Origin: Aptenodytes patagonicus | Lineage: Eukaryota > Chordata > Aves > Sphenisciformes > Spheniscidae | Reading direction: 5' to 3' | Assembly: GCF_965638725.1 (NCBI RefSeq) | Contig: NC_134951.1 | Location: 28,775,746-28,839,745, forward strand | Length of the DNA: 64,000 bases | In this document: positions 37,301 to 49,300 of the stretch, in pieces | How the letters are laid out: every line of letters begins with the position of its first letter | How positions within the stretch are numbered: the stretch's first letter is position 1 | Position numbers and translations under genes: made by a program | Notes under the pieces: model-generated | Database searches by the model: none | Told to the model about the DNA's origin: nothing | Seen by the model: the letters and a program-made list of their open reading frames with translations, nothing else

Positions 37301-40300
37301 GACTTCATTTAAATTGATAAAACTATCAGCTTTATTAGGAGTAATTTTGTGCTTATTGACTTCAGCAGGTTTTCTTCTTCTGTAAGGATGCCATTGAAAC
37401 CAAATTTTAACCTTAAAAAGCATTCACCACTTTAAAAAAAAAATTGGCAGATAAGATGAAAAGATTAGTAGCAACAATCTAAGATTATTTAAATTTAATT
37501 TTGGGGGAAGAAGACTAGTATAAAAATTGTTTTCTGCACTGTCTTCACTTTTAGTTGATCACTGAAATGTACTCTTCTATCTAATACCAAATCAGGTGGT
37601 GGTAGTTCACTCTTGCTGTGCATATCAGTGTTATCTGATATTATACACAGCAAGTATCTGCTCTGCCAACTATTTTCTGCTCCCTGAAAGTGTAAAATGC
37701 TTAATTATTCCCAACTGAGGGTCATTTTGGATCAGGGTGATAATTGGTTTCTCAAGGTTTGGAAAGTTCTCCCAGAATTCTAGTGCCTTCAGGAGAAAAC
37801 TGCTGCACCCATCCAGTGTCCCCTGCATGGTTGGATGGCTTTTGTGTTTCTGTAAAAGCATTGATGCTTGCTTTTGAAAAGACCTCTGCATTTTGGAAAA
37901 CAAATACACTTTGGAAAGAAAATGGCAGTTTATAAGGAAGCCTACTGTACGACACTGGCATGTTCTACCTTGGGGGATTTTCTTGACAGGATAGCCTTGT
38001 TAATGCCCAAAAGAAACAGAATTTGTGGAAAAGGCAATTTTCAGACCTATTTTCTGCAATTTGAATTCTATCAGTTTCTTCCTCCTTACTGGATTTCACT
38101 GTTATGTGGCTTCTTCTATGGGGCCAGATCGGATCCACCTGAGTGCTGAGGGAGCTGGCGGAGGAGCTTGCCAAGCCATTTATCAACAGTCCTGGTTAAC
38201 GGGGGAGGTCCCGGACAACTGGAGGCTTGCCAAAGTGACACCCATCTACAAGAAGGGCTGGAAGGAGGATCCGGGGAACTACAGGCCTGTCAGTCTGCCC
38301 TCGGTGCCCGGGAAGATTATGGAGTGGTTCATCTTGAGGGCGCTCACAAGGCATGAGCGGGACAACCAGGGGATCAGGCCCAGCCAGCACGGGTTCATGA
38401 GAGGCAGGTCCTGCTTGACCAACCTGATCTCCTTCTATGACCAGGTGACCTGCCTAGGGGATGAGGGAAAGGCTGTGGCTGTGGTCTACCTGGACTTCAG
38501 TAAGGCCTTTGACACTCTCCCACAGCATTCTCCTAGAGAAGCTGGCGTCTCATGGCTTAGAGAGGTGTACTCTGCGCTGGGTCAAAAAGTGCCTGGACGG
38601 CCGGGCCCAGAGAGTTGTGGTGAATGGAGTTCAATCCAGTTGGCAGCTGGTCACAAGCGGTGTTCCCCAGGGCTCAGTTTTGGGGCCAGTCTTGTTCAAT
38701 ATCTTTATTGATGATCTGGATGAGGGGATCGAGTGCACCCTCAGTAAGTTTGCAGACGACACCAAGTTGGGCGGGAGTGTTGATCTGCTCGAGGGTAGGA
38801 AGGCTCTGCAGAGGGACCTGGACAGGCTGGATCGATGGGCCGAGGCCAACTGTATGAGGTTCAACAAGGCCAAGTGCCGGGTCCTGCACTTTGGCCATGC
38901 AGCGCTACAGGCTTGGGGAAGAGTGGCTGGAAAGCTGCCTGTCGGAAAAGGACCTGGGGGTGCTGGTTGACAGCCGGCTGAACATGAGCCGGCAGTGTGC
39001 CCAGATGGTCAAGAAGGCCAGTGGCATCCTGGCCTGTATCAGAAGTAGTGTGGCCAGCAGGAGTAGGGAAGTGATGGTGCCCCTGTACTCGGCCCTGGTG
39101 AGGCCGCACCTCGAATACTGTGTTCCGTTTTGGGCCCCTCACTACAAGAAGGACGTCGAGGTGCTGGAGTGTGTCCAGAGAAGGGCAACGAGGCTGGTGA
39201 AGGGTCTGGAGAACAAGTCTTCTGAGGAGCGGCTGAGGGAACTGGGGTTGTTTAGCCTGGAGAAGAGGAGGCTGAGGGGAGACCTCGTTGCTCTCTACAA
39301 CTACCTGCAAGGAGGTTGTAGCGAGGTGGGTGTCGGTCTCTTCTCCCAAGGAACTAGTGATAGGACGAGAGGAAATGGCCTCCAGTTGCGCCAGGGGAGG
39401 TTTCGATTGGATGTGAGGAAAAATGTCTTTACTGAAAGAGTGGTTAAAGATTGGAACAGGCTGCCCAGGGAAGTGGTTGAGTCCCCATCCCTGGAGGTAT
39501 TTAAAAGATGAGTAGATGAGGTGCTTAGGGACATGGTTTAGTGGGCATGGTGGTGTTGGGTTGACGGTTGGACTCGATGATCTTAGAGGTCTTTTCCAAC
39601 CTTAATGATTCTATGATTCTATGATTCTTCATATAAGTATCAGGGTAGAAATTAGCTCTGCAATTGCAAAAGCATATGTAAAAACACAGTAGTGAAATCT
39701 TTTCTTCCAAAGTGATGCAGCAAGTAACTAATCCTGCAGCTGTTATTACAGCTTTCATTAAAGGTAGATACACATTATAGAACACCTCTTTTGAAGTAAT
39801 TGCCTAGTCTTGGTCTCCTTAATTAATCAAAACTTGGGACCCTGAATACTGTATTGGTTTTTTCTTTCCCCAAGCTCAATACTCCCTTCTGCTGCAAAGT
39901 AGACAAATGTATGGGGAAATGTACCCCCACCCCCCAAAAAAAACCACCCCACATTAAAGAAAGCTTAATACATGTGAAAGTCAGAATATTCTATGACATT
40001 TATGGGTTCCACTCTTTCTGCATCAAAATCTATAGTTTATGATCAAACAACTAGTCTGATTTATAGAAATCAGTATACAGAAATAACCTTATCACTGTAA
40101 ATGACTTTTTACTTATGAATGTATATCATATGCATTGTTCAAATTTGGCACTCTTCTTCCTCCAGCAATTGAGCCTAATTATGTTTGTGTTGACTAGATT
40201 GAGCATTGCTAAGAGTGAATGGGCAGGCTAATGAGAGGATACAACAAGAGTCATCTTTGGTTTCCAGGGAATGCAGAAATGGATGTCCAATTGGTTGTCA

Positions 40301-43300
40301 GGTCATGACTGTGGCTTTGCATGCATGTCCCTAAATTTGGCAAGGATTTTTCAGATAGCATAAGCTTTAGGTTTCAAAATGTAATCCCTATTCCAACCCT
40401 GGAAGTGAAACCTACTTTTTCTTGCAAGACTACTTTGATGCTTTGCAGAATTAACTCCAAAACTAATAAGCTAAATGGTTTAAGAACAATTCTACCAGTG
40501 AAGACAAAGAGGGTTTCCCTGTTCATTCCCAAGTTATGATATATCTACATAGTAGTGCATAAGCATCCCACTCATGACACCAATTTACTGGCCTGCTTGC
40601 TTCTGTATTTATTTATCTTCTTCCCTCTTCATAAAAATAGATATGGCCATTCTAGTCAGTGTTGTTTTTTAGTTTTTATTACTCACTCTTGTTTTTTCTT
40701 TTCTGTATATTTCCTGCCTTTGCAACCATAGATGCTGCAAACAAATTAGCGTCTTAGGTATCTGCCATAGGAAACTGTTAGAATGATTTTTGAAGGCTGT
40801 ACTGTTGATTTTGAATATTTCATGTATTCATGTCAGTGTACGCTAATGAATCCATTCAGGATTTCTCTCTTACATTTAAATAGATCCTTGAACATAATGA
40901 GCACCTATTTCTAAAAGATCTGAAGAAAAGGAAAGGTTAAGAAGAAATTAGGGAGTTCAGAGGGAGGGGGACACAGGTAATGCAACAGAACTATTTGAGA
41001 ACAGACTTTCTTCTTTGGTCTTTTTACCTAACACACTTGATCCGTCTTGGCAGATTTCTGCTCAGGCATAAGTGAAACAAGACAGATGAATAAATAGGGT
41101 TGTCATGTTCAGTTAATGTTGTGTATCTCAGAAACAAGACCAAGCAGAAGGTGCAGTCTGAAAGTGATGAGGTCCTTAGAGTCAAGATAAACTGTTGTGG
41201 TTTTCAGTCTTTCACTTCAAATTTAGATAAAGAAATATAATTTGTACTCTTAAAAATCACATTTAGGTTTTATTTTCAAAAGGTCAATAAAATGAATGAG
41301 GTAGTCTATGGGCATATTACCTAAGATTTTTGAAAGAACTTAATTACTTCATGCCATTCAGTTCCTCTCTGACTGGTGGATTTGTAGAGAGTCTTTTTAC
41401 TGCCAGGTGACATGTTATGGTAAGGCCAAGTCCCTTCATTTTTACTACTTCAGGTGCTGTCTTTTTACCTTCCCTAATGACATTGTTATTTTACTTTATT
41501 TTTTGTAGGTCAGCTCTCATTAATGTTTCTACTGTTTTAAGTACATGTTTGTCATAAGTGAGTCTTTTAGTTCTAAGCAGGTAGGACTCAAAAAGGTAAT
41601 TCAGATGACTGACTGGAGACATAACTTTTACCTGGCTGTGTGCAACAGCATTTACCAAATTTTGTGAGTGAGGTAAATGTTTCAGTTCTGGAATAAGATA
41701 AGTGATTGTAACTTAACAATTACACCATTAAAGTTGAGGTACAGATAGTTTAAAGATTAGTGAAAATGGTAAAACATGCTCACTATAAAGCCTGGTCTGA
41801 TACCTGTGAAAGGCTATATTTGATTTGAATTTGCACCTAGAATCATAGAATCATTAAGGTTGGAAAAGACCTCTAAGATCATCGAGTCCAACCGTCAACC
41901 CAACACCACCATGCCCACTAAACCATGTCCCTAAGCGCCTCATCTACACATCTTTTAAATACCTCCAGGGATGGGGACTCAACCACTTCCCTGGGCAGCC
42001 TCTTCCAATCTTTAACCACTCTTTCAGTAAAGACATTTTTCCTCACGTCCAATCTAAACCTCCCCTGGTGCAACTTGAGGCCATTTCCTCTCGTCCTATC
42101 ACTAGTTCCTTGGGAGAAGAGACCGACACCCACCCCGCTACAACCTCCTTGCAGGTAGCTGTAGAGAGCGATGAGATCTCCCCTCAGCCTCCTTTTCTGC
42201 AGGCTAAACAACCCCAGTTCCCTCAGCCGCTCCTCATAAGACTTGCTCTCCAGACCCTTCACCAGCCTTGTTGCCCTTCTCTGGACACACTCCAGCACCT
42301 CAATGTCCTTCTTGTAGTGAGGGGCCCAAAACGGAACACAGTATTCGAGGTGCGGCCTCACCAGGGCCGAGTACAGGGGCACGATCACTTCCCTACTCCT
42401 GCTGGCCACACTACTTCTGATACAGGCCAGGATGCCATTGGCCTTCTTGGCCACCTGGGCACACTGCCGGCTCATGTTCAGCCGGCTGTCAACCAGCACC
42501 CCCAGGTCCTTTTCCGACAGGCAGCTTTCCAGCCACTCTTCCCCAAGCCTGTAGCGCTGCATGGGGTTGTTGTGGCCGAAGTGCAGGACCCGGCACTTGG
42601 CCTTGTTGAACCTCATACAGTTGGCCTGGGCCCATCGATCCAGCCTGTCCAGGTCCCTCTGCAGAGCCTTCCTACCCTCGAGCAGATCAACACTCCCGCC
42701 CAACTTGGTGTCGTCTGCAAACTTACTGAGGGTGCACTCGATCCCCTCGTCCAGATCATCGATAAAGATATTGAACAAGACCGGCCCCAAAACTGAGCCC
42801 TGGGGAACACCGCTCGTGACCAGCTGCCAACTGGATTGAACTCCATTCACCACAACTCTCTGGGCCCGGCCGTCCAGCCAGTTTTTGACCCAGCGCAGAG
42901 TACACCTCTCTAAGCCGTGAACCGCCAGCTTCTCTAGGAGAATGCTGTGGGAGACAGTGTCAAAGGCCTTGCTGAAGTCCAGGTAGACCACAGCCACAGC
43001 CTTTCCCTCATGCACTAGGCAGGTCACCTGGTCATAGAAGGAGATCAGGTTGGTCAAGCAGGACCTGCCTCTCATGAACCCGTGCTGGCTAGGCCGGATC
43101 CCTTGGTTGTCCCGCACATGCCTTGTGAGCACCCTCAAGATGAACCGCTCCATAATCTTCCCCAGCACCGAGGTCAGGCTGACAGGCCTGTAGTTCCCCG
43201 GATCCTCCTTCCGGCCCTTCTTGTAGATGGGCGTCACTTTGGCAAGCCTCCAGTCGTCCGGGACCTCCCCCGTTAACCAGGACTGCTGATAAATGATGGA

Positions 43301-46300
43301 GAGTGGCTTGGCAAGCTCCTCCGGCAGCTCCCTCAGCACTCCCGGGTGGATCCCATCCGGCCCCATAGACTTGTGAGCATCCAGGTGGCGTAGCAAGTCG
43401 TTCACTGCTTCCTCTTGGATTATGGGGTGTTTATCCTGCTCGCCGTCCCTGTCTTCCAGCTCGGGGGCCTGAATACCCTGAGGATAACTGGTCTGAATAC
43501 CCTGAGGATAACTGGTCTGACTATTAAAGTCTGAAGCAAAGAAGGCATTAAGTACCTCAGCCTTTTCCTCATCCTCGGTGACAATGTTCCCCCCCGCATC
43601 CAATAATGGATGGAGATTTTACTTGGCTCTCTTCTTGTCATTAATATATTTGTAAAAACATTTTTTGTTGTCTCTAACGACAGCGGCTAGATGGCATTCT
43701 AGCTGGGCTTTTGCCTTTCTCATTTCCTCTCTGCACGACCTAACGAGATCCCTGTACTCTTCTTGAGTCGCCTGCCCCTTCTTCCACAAGCGGTAAACTC
43801 TCCTTTTTTTCCTGAGTCCCAGCAAGAGCTCCCCGTTCAGCCAGGCCGGTCGTCTTCCCCGCCCATTCTTCTTACGGCACATGGGGACAGCCTGCTCCCG
43901 TGCCTTTAAGACTTCCTTCTTGAAGATCGTCCAGCCTTGCTGGACTCCTTTGCCCTTCGGGACTGTCTCCCAAGGGACTCTCTCAACCAGTGTCCTGAAC
44001 AGGCCAAAGTCCGCCCTCTGGAAGTCCATGGTTGTGGTTTTGCTGCCCCCCTCCTCACTTCACCAAGGATCGAGAATTCTATCATCTCATGGTCTCTAAG
44101 CCCAAGATGGCCTCTGACCACCACATCTCCCACCAGTCCTTCTCTGTTAGTAAACAGCAGGTCGAGCGAGGCACCTCCCCTGGTAGGCTCACTTACCAGC
44201 TGCGTCAGGAAGTTGTCTTCCACACACTCCAGGAACCTCCTAGACTGTTTCCTCTCTGCCATGTTGTATTTCCAGCAGACGTCCCGGAAGTTGAAGTCCC
44301 CCACGAGAACAAGGGCTAGCGATTGTGAGACTTCTGCCAGCCACTTGCAGAATGCTTCATCCGCCTCTTCATCCTGGTTGGGTGGTCTATAACAGACTCC
44401 CAGCAGGATATCTGCCTCGTTGGCCTTCCCCCTCATCCTTACCCGTAAACACTCGACCATATCATCATCACAATCGTTGAGCTCTAGACAATCGAAACAC
44501 TCCCTAACATACAGGGCCACCCCACTGCCTCTCCTTCCTCGCCTGTCCCTTCTGAAGAGTCTATAGCCATCCATTGCAGCACTCCAGTCATGAGAGTCAC
44601 CCCACCATGTTTCTGTGATGGTGACTAAGTCATATCTCTCCTGCTGCACAATGGCTTCCAGCTCCTCCTGTTTGCCACCCATGCTGTGGGCGTTGGTGCG
44701 ATGCACTTGAGCTGGGCTATTGATTTCACCCCCAGCATCGGCACGCCACCCCTAGGCTCATCTCTAGTGAGCCTGGTTTTATCCCCTTCCCCCTTCAAAC
44801 CTAGTTTAAAGGCTTCTCAATGAGCCCCTGAGACATCTCATTGGAACTTTTCATAAAGGCTCTAGTGGATAAGAATATTATCTTTAAAAGCTACACAGAT
44901 ACGTGTTCTCCCTCTGTTATTTCCTCTAACGCTTCAATACTAGTTCTTCCCGAATTGCTAATGATATGTCAATAGTATATCATCTCCAAAATACCATTAG
45001 CAGGACATTGCTTTTCCCAGTCAGACATACTTACTTTATCCCCATAGGTTGAAGGGCATCAGTAGCTGGTGTTCAGCACTTTAATCTTCTTGAATCAAGC
45101 TCTCACCAGGTGAGGAAGCTTCATCCCAGTAAGAGTGCTGAATCAGTATGGATCCTGAAGTCCTCAACTCCTCCAGCTCTTCAGTGTCTACTTATTGACT
45201 CCTCCAAGCTCTTGAGCCATTAGCTTTAGAGAAGATGATGAAAGATGAACAAGCCCCTTGTAAGAAATGTTATCTGAAAATTTTTTTATGCACACTGCAC
45301 TCTACAGTTATATTTTGATGATTTAATTTTTTCCACTGTTTTCATATTGCTGTTTCCCCTTCTCTTCCACTGGATTTCCTTCTCCTCGTATAACCAATCG
45401 CTACACACAGCCACAACACAACTTTTTCCAGACTTTGGTACTTGTGACAAATATCACACAAGCAATCACCTGACTTCTCAAAAAGAAGATCCAGTGGTCT
45501 TTAAAAGCCTTCCAGGTTAAGTGGTACCACATGGAAACTATTAGAACTTTCTGATGCGTAAAAAATACTAGTGTGTTAGCTGCCCAGTGCAAGCTTCAGT
45601 GAAGTTTTATACGTATGTTTATACAATACAATAATTTGTGTCTTTTCTGTTTTATTCAGGTCATTGCCGTTGTTATGGATATGTTTACAGATGTGGATAT
45701 CTTTAGAGAAATTGTGGAGGCATCTGCTAGAGGGATTGCAGTGTATCTCCTGCTTGATGAGTCAAACTTCAGTCACTTTCTGAAAATGACGGAGAAGCAA
45801 GGCTGTCAAGTTCAGAGGCTCAGGGTAAGGCTTCCTGTATTCTTGTGCATGAACATTCACTACTTGTTCCTCCACAACCTATTGAAAAGGGACTATTATT
45901 CAAAAAGTGATTATCGAATACTACTTTTTCAAATTAACTAAGAGGTATAAATAGGTAAGCTCTCAGCAGAACCTTCTCTACAAATGTTTTTCTCTTTAGA
46001 AAGATTGTTATCTTTTTCATGTGTCAAAACAAGTATTTGATAGATTGACATAATTTTGCATATCTTATTTATAAAATAATTTTCCATTATTACGTATTTA
46101 GGAATACTACATGTTTGAAAAACTTAGCTTCTTTTTGCTTTCTCTTAAAGTAGCCTACAAATAGAGTCATAAAGCTTATGTAAATTAATAAATTGCATAC
46201 TTCATTTTACGATCGTTAAAGTTATTATCTATTAAAATACTTTAAAAGGCCCAAGATTCTTTTATTACTGATTTCCTGAAATCTATATTATCATGTCTGT

Positions 46301-49300
46301 CTGCATCATGTCCTAGAGAATATTACTTTTATTCATGAAATACGTAATTTTATCCTCTAAGAAAGATAACAAGAAGACTAAGGTTTACATTTTTCACAAG
46401 ATGTCCTGTGCCGCCCTAATATTTAACAGGGATTAGAATACAAACCATGAGCTGCATTGACGTGACGTAAATGCTTCATAAATACTTCTAGATTTACTGT
46501 ACTGTAGATAGCACTGAAGAAGTTCCAAGGATGTTGCCAGACTTTCTTTGCAAAGCTCTGAGCACTGCCTTGGCTGAACTTCCATGTAGTTCCATTTGCA
46601 AGTCCTTGTTTCTGTAACTAGTTAGGCTGTGTTTGCTCCTGGCAAAAATATTATGAAAGCTCTTCTTAGCAGCGTGCATTTTAAGAACCCAGTCCAAAAA
46701 TCAGCTAGAGGTGTGATGTATTTGTGAGGATAAAGAAGGCTTTTTGTTAGAATTTTGGAGCAAACCTGTATTTTATACCAGTTTATGCTCTGGAGTGTTG
46801 ACTTAGGTCCTTAAATGTATTCCCACACCACTTTCCATGCTTGTTTCTTGTGTGTAAGTGTGTGGGATTGCCCTCTGGTGGCCTAATATACAGAGCTATG
46901 GGAACTTTTGGAGGGAAAACATTAAAAATATGTTGTGTGTTTGTAAACACTGGTCATGTTTGCCTTCATGAAGTCAGTATTTGGCAATATTTCCATACTC
47001 TGGAACTTAAGATACCACCCTTTGCTGATTACTTGAGTTAACTATGCCATAGAGGTTGCCAAAAATGGTGTATGTTTCTTTATGCATGAGTTTTATCCTC
47101 TAAAAATAAAAGAAATTAGGAGCATGCATTTCAAGCAGTATCTCAAAAAATGCTATAGTATGTATTTTCAAGTTAATTCTGTGCAATGTGTATCTACAGC
47201 TGTTTCGAAAGCTTAACTTCTTTTGGGTGAGTTCGAGGTTGTCTTTTTAATATGGTTTTATAGACCTACAGGCATTTATACTGTGGTTGAAAGAATTAAT
47301 GTACATACGTTAGAGTGGATTTTGTATGGGTTAGGGTGGATTGGAGAGGTTTGGACTTGGCCTTTTCAGTGACATTATGTATTATATGTCCCTGTTTCGT
47401 AACGATGGGAGAAATAAAATACTTCTTTACTCTGCAAGGTGTACTTAGAATAGTTCAAGGTTTATCAGAAAATGAAAAATATATGCCAAAGAGAGTTGTG
47501 TGCTGGGTTTCCAGTTTAGCTTGTAATAAAGCTGTCCAAATTAATGGTCTTCTCATGCAAGTGCTACTCCCAGTGACTGTTGCTCTGGGAATAGAAGCTT
47601 ACTACTCCCACAGTAATTCTCCTGTGCCTTTCTTGAGGGTGAAGAGAAACTGATGTTGACTATGAAAGAACAGTCAGTACTTTGGAGAAGTTTTCTCCCT
47701 TTCTCTTTTTCCCATCGCCTCAAGGCTCACAAAAAAAACCCCATCTTTAACTTTTTGTGCTCTTGGCTTTTGGTCCTCCCCTTCTGTTCAGTGAAAGCAG
47801 GAAGAGGACAGAGATGTATGGATCTGTTTCTTTTCCTCAGGATGTAGCACCAGCAGCACCGGTCTTGTTACTCTCTGGCATGATTTGGTTCAGTCTTGCA
47901 GGAGTATAGCAGACACTCCTCATGCCATGCGCTTATGATGAGTTTCTGTAAAGCTTTTCTGACTCAACGCCTTCTCTGGCTCTTTCTCTCTTCCTTTGTA
48001 TCAGTAAAAAATGAGATGCAGTGGTGAGCGAGACTGTACTTTTGAATTCAGAGTTACAATTCAGTAGTCTGTATGGAAAAAGAAGAGGATTTTATTCATA
48101 AATCTACATTAAATGTCTGTGCAGACAGTTTTTCTCATCTGTAGTCTGCATGTCAGGACATGTTTCCCTCTATTGAAAGATATAACTGAAAAAAATGGAA
48201 TGTCTATATATTCTGTGATTATTATTTGGATTCTGTATAGGAGAACATGAAATCAGGAGTTTACTAGGAGCTTTTTCAGTCTTTTCTACAGCATTTCTTC
48301 TTGTGCGTTGGTTTTTACTTAATGTTCACCTTAACATCACTAGTGGAACTCAACTCAAATAATTCATTTTTTTATACTTTCCCATTTCTCTTTCCCCACT
48401 TTCATTTATCTGTTTCCTGACTGTCCTACATTTTTCCCCATTAATTAATGTGTTTCTATTTTTTCTCATCTCTCTCTAAGCTTCTTTTGATTAACTTTCT
48501 CTCCAGTCTGACTTGTTGTTCAGTCAGCGATTCTTTTGCATAGAAAGATGAAGAGTCATTACAGATTCTGACTTTTTTCAGGTGGTTTTTCAAAAACTAA
48601 TAGCTGAATTTTTTGAGAGATGCTTTTTTTTCTGCTACTGATAGGTGTTGGAGCAAACTATGACATAGATTTGCACTGCAAAATGTAGCACCGAGACAAC
48701 AATCCCCAGACCCACCATAATGCTCAATGCAGTAGCTTAATTTTGGATTAGAAACAATGAACCAGTGTAGGCAATGTTGTTTAATGCCTAAGAAGTCAAT
48801 CAAGCTCCTCAGCTGATGCCAGATCTTTGTGTTTTATTTGGTCTGAGGTGAGGCATGTGGCAGAGGCTCCATGCTCTGCAGAAACCTATTTTTACTTCTC
48901 TGGCAATAAGGAAGAATCATCTTGCTACAGGAGGATATTGAAAGCAATCTGACAGGAACTATTTATCGCCTGATACTCCTTTCAGTATTTTTAATGAATT
49001 GCAGGAGTGAGAAAACAGAACCACTACTGAATTGATTTTACTTTCCTTTTGTGAAGTCTACTCCCAGATATGCATGCTTAAATGCATAGTAGGAGCTGCT
49101 CGTGAGACCTGATTGCTGCCTGTTATTTCTCACCAGTGTTATCAAAATCATCAAAAGTTTTCCAGTACTTCTACGTCTAAGTCAAATTTGGTTATTAAAT
49201 AGACGTGCACAGCACGATGTTGTATCTGTGAGCAAACTTTTGTGCTAAGGGACTCCAGACTCCAGTGAAGTCATTGAGATTTTGTCTTCAGTAGTCATTG

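Larger units (their letters stand above)
41838..44840 (-). mobile_element. CR1 LINE, nearly complete ORF2 (copy 3)
   Basis: The longest CR1 in the window. The 3' end is at left with the tail read as AGAATCATAGAATCATTAAG on the plus strand, and the element continues through RT and the whole endonuclease region. Element-like sequence continues past the endonuclease to about 44,840 (around CTAGTTTAAAGGCTTCTCAA). The exact 5' edge is not determinable here. ORF1 is absent, so it is still 5'-truncated relative to a full CR1. It lies in intron 2, antisense to FAM83B, about 0.8 kb before exon 3. Confidence 0.92.
10394..45659 (+). other. FAM83B: FAM83B intron 2 (35.3 kb)
   Basis: A long AT-rich intron starting GTAAAC and ending TTTATTCAG. 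Separately listed contents are two RT-bearing CR1 copies, one older CR1 fragment, a polypurine tract and two ancient CR1-like relics. The stretches 10394-24770, 24871-28084, 28166-29820, 29980-36136, 36593-38113, 39630-41837 and 44841-45659 hold no gene, RNA or named repeat that I can support, only short chance frames and simple AT/CA runs (for example near 16320, 23880 and 31568). Confidence 0.9.
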
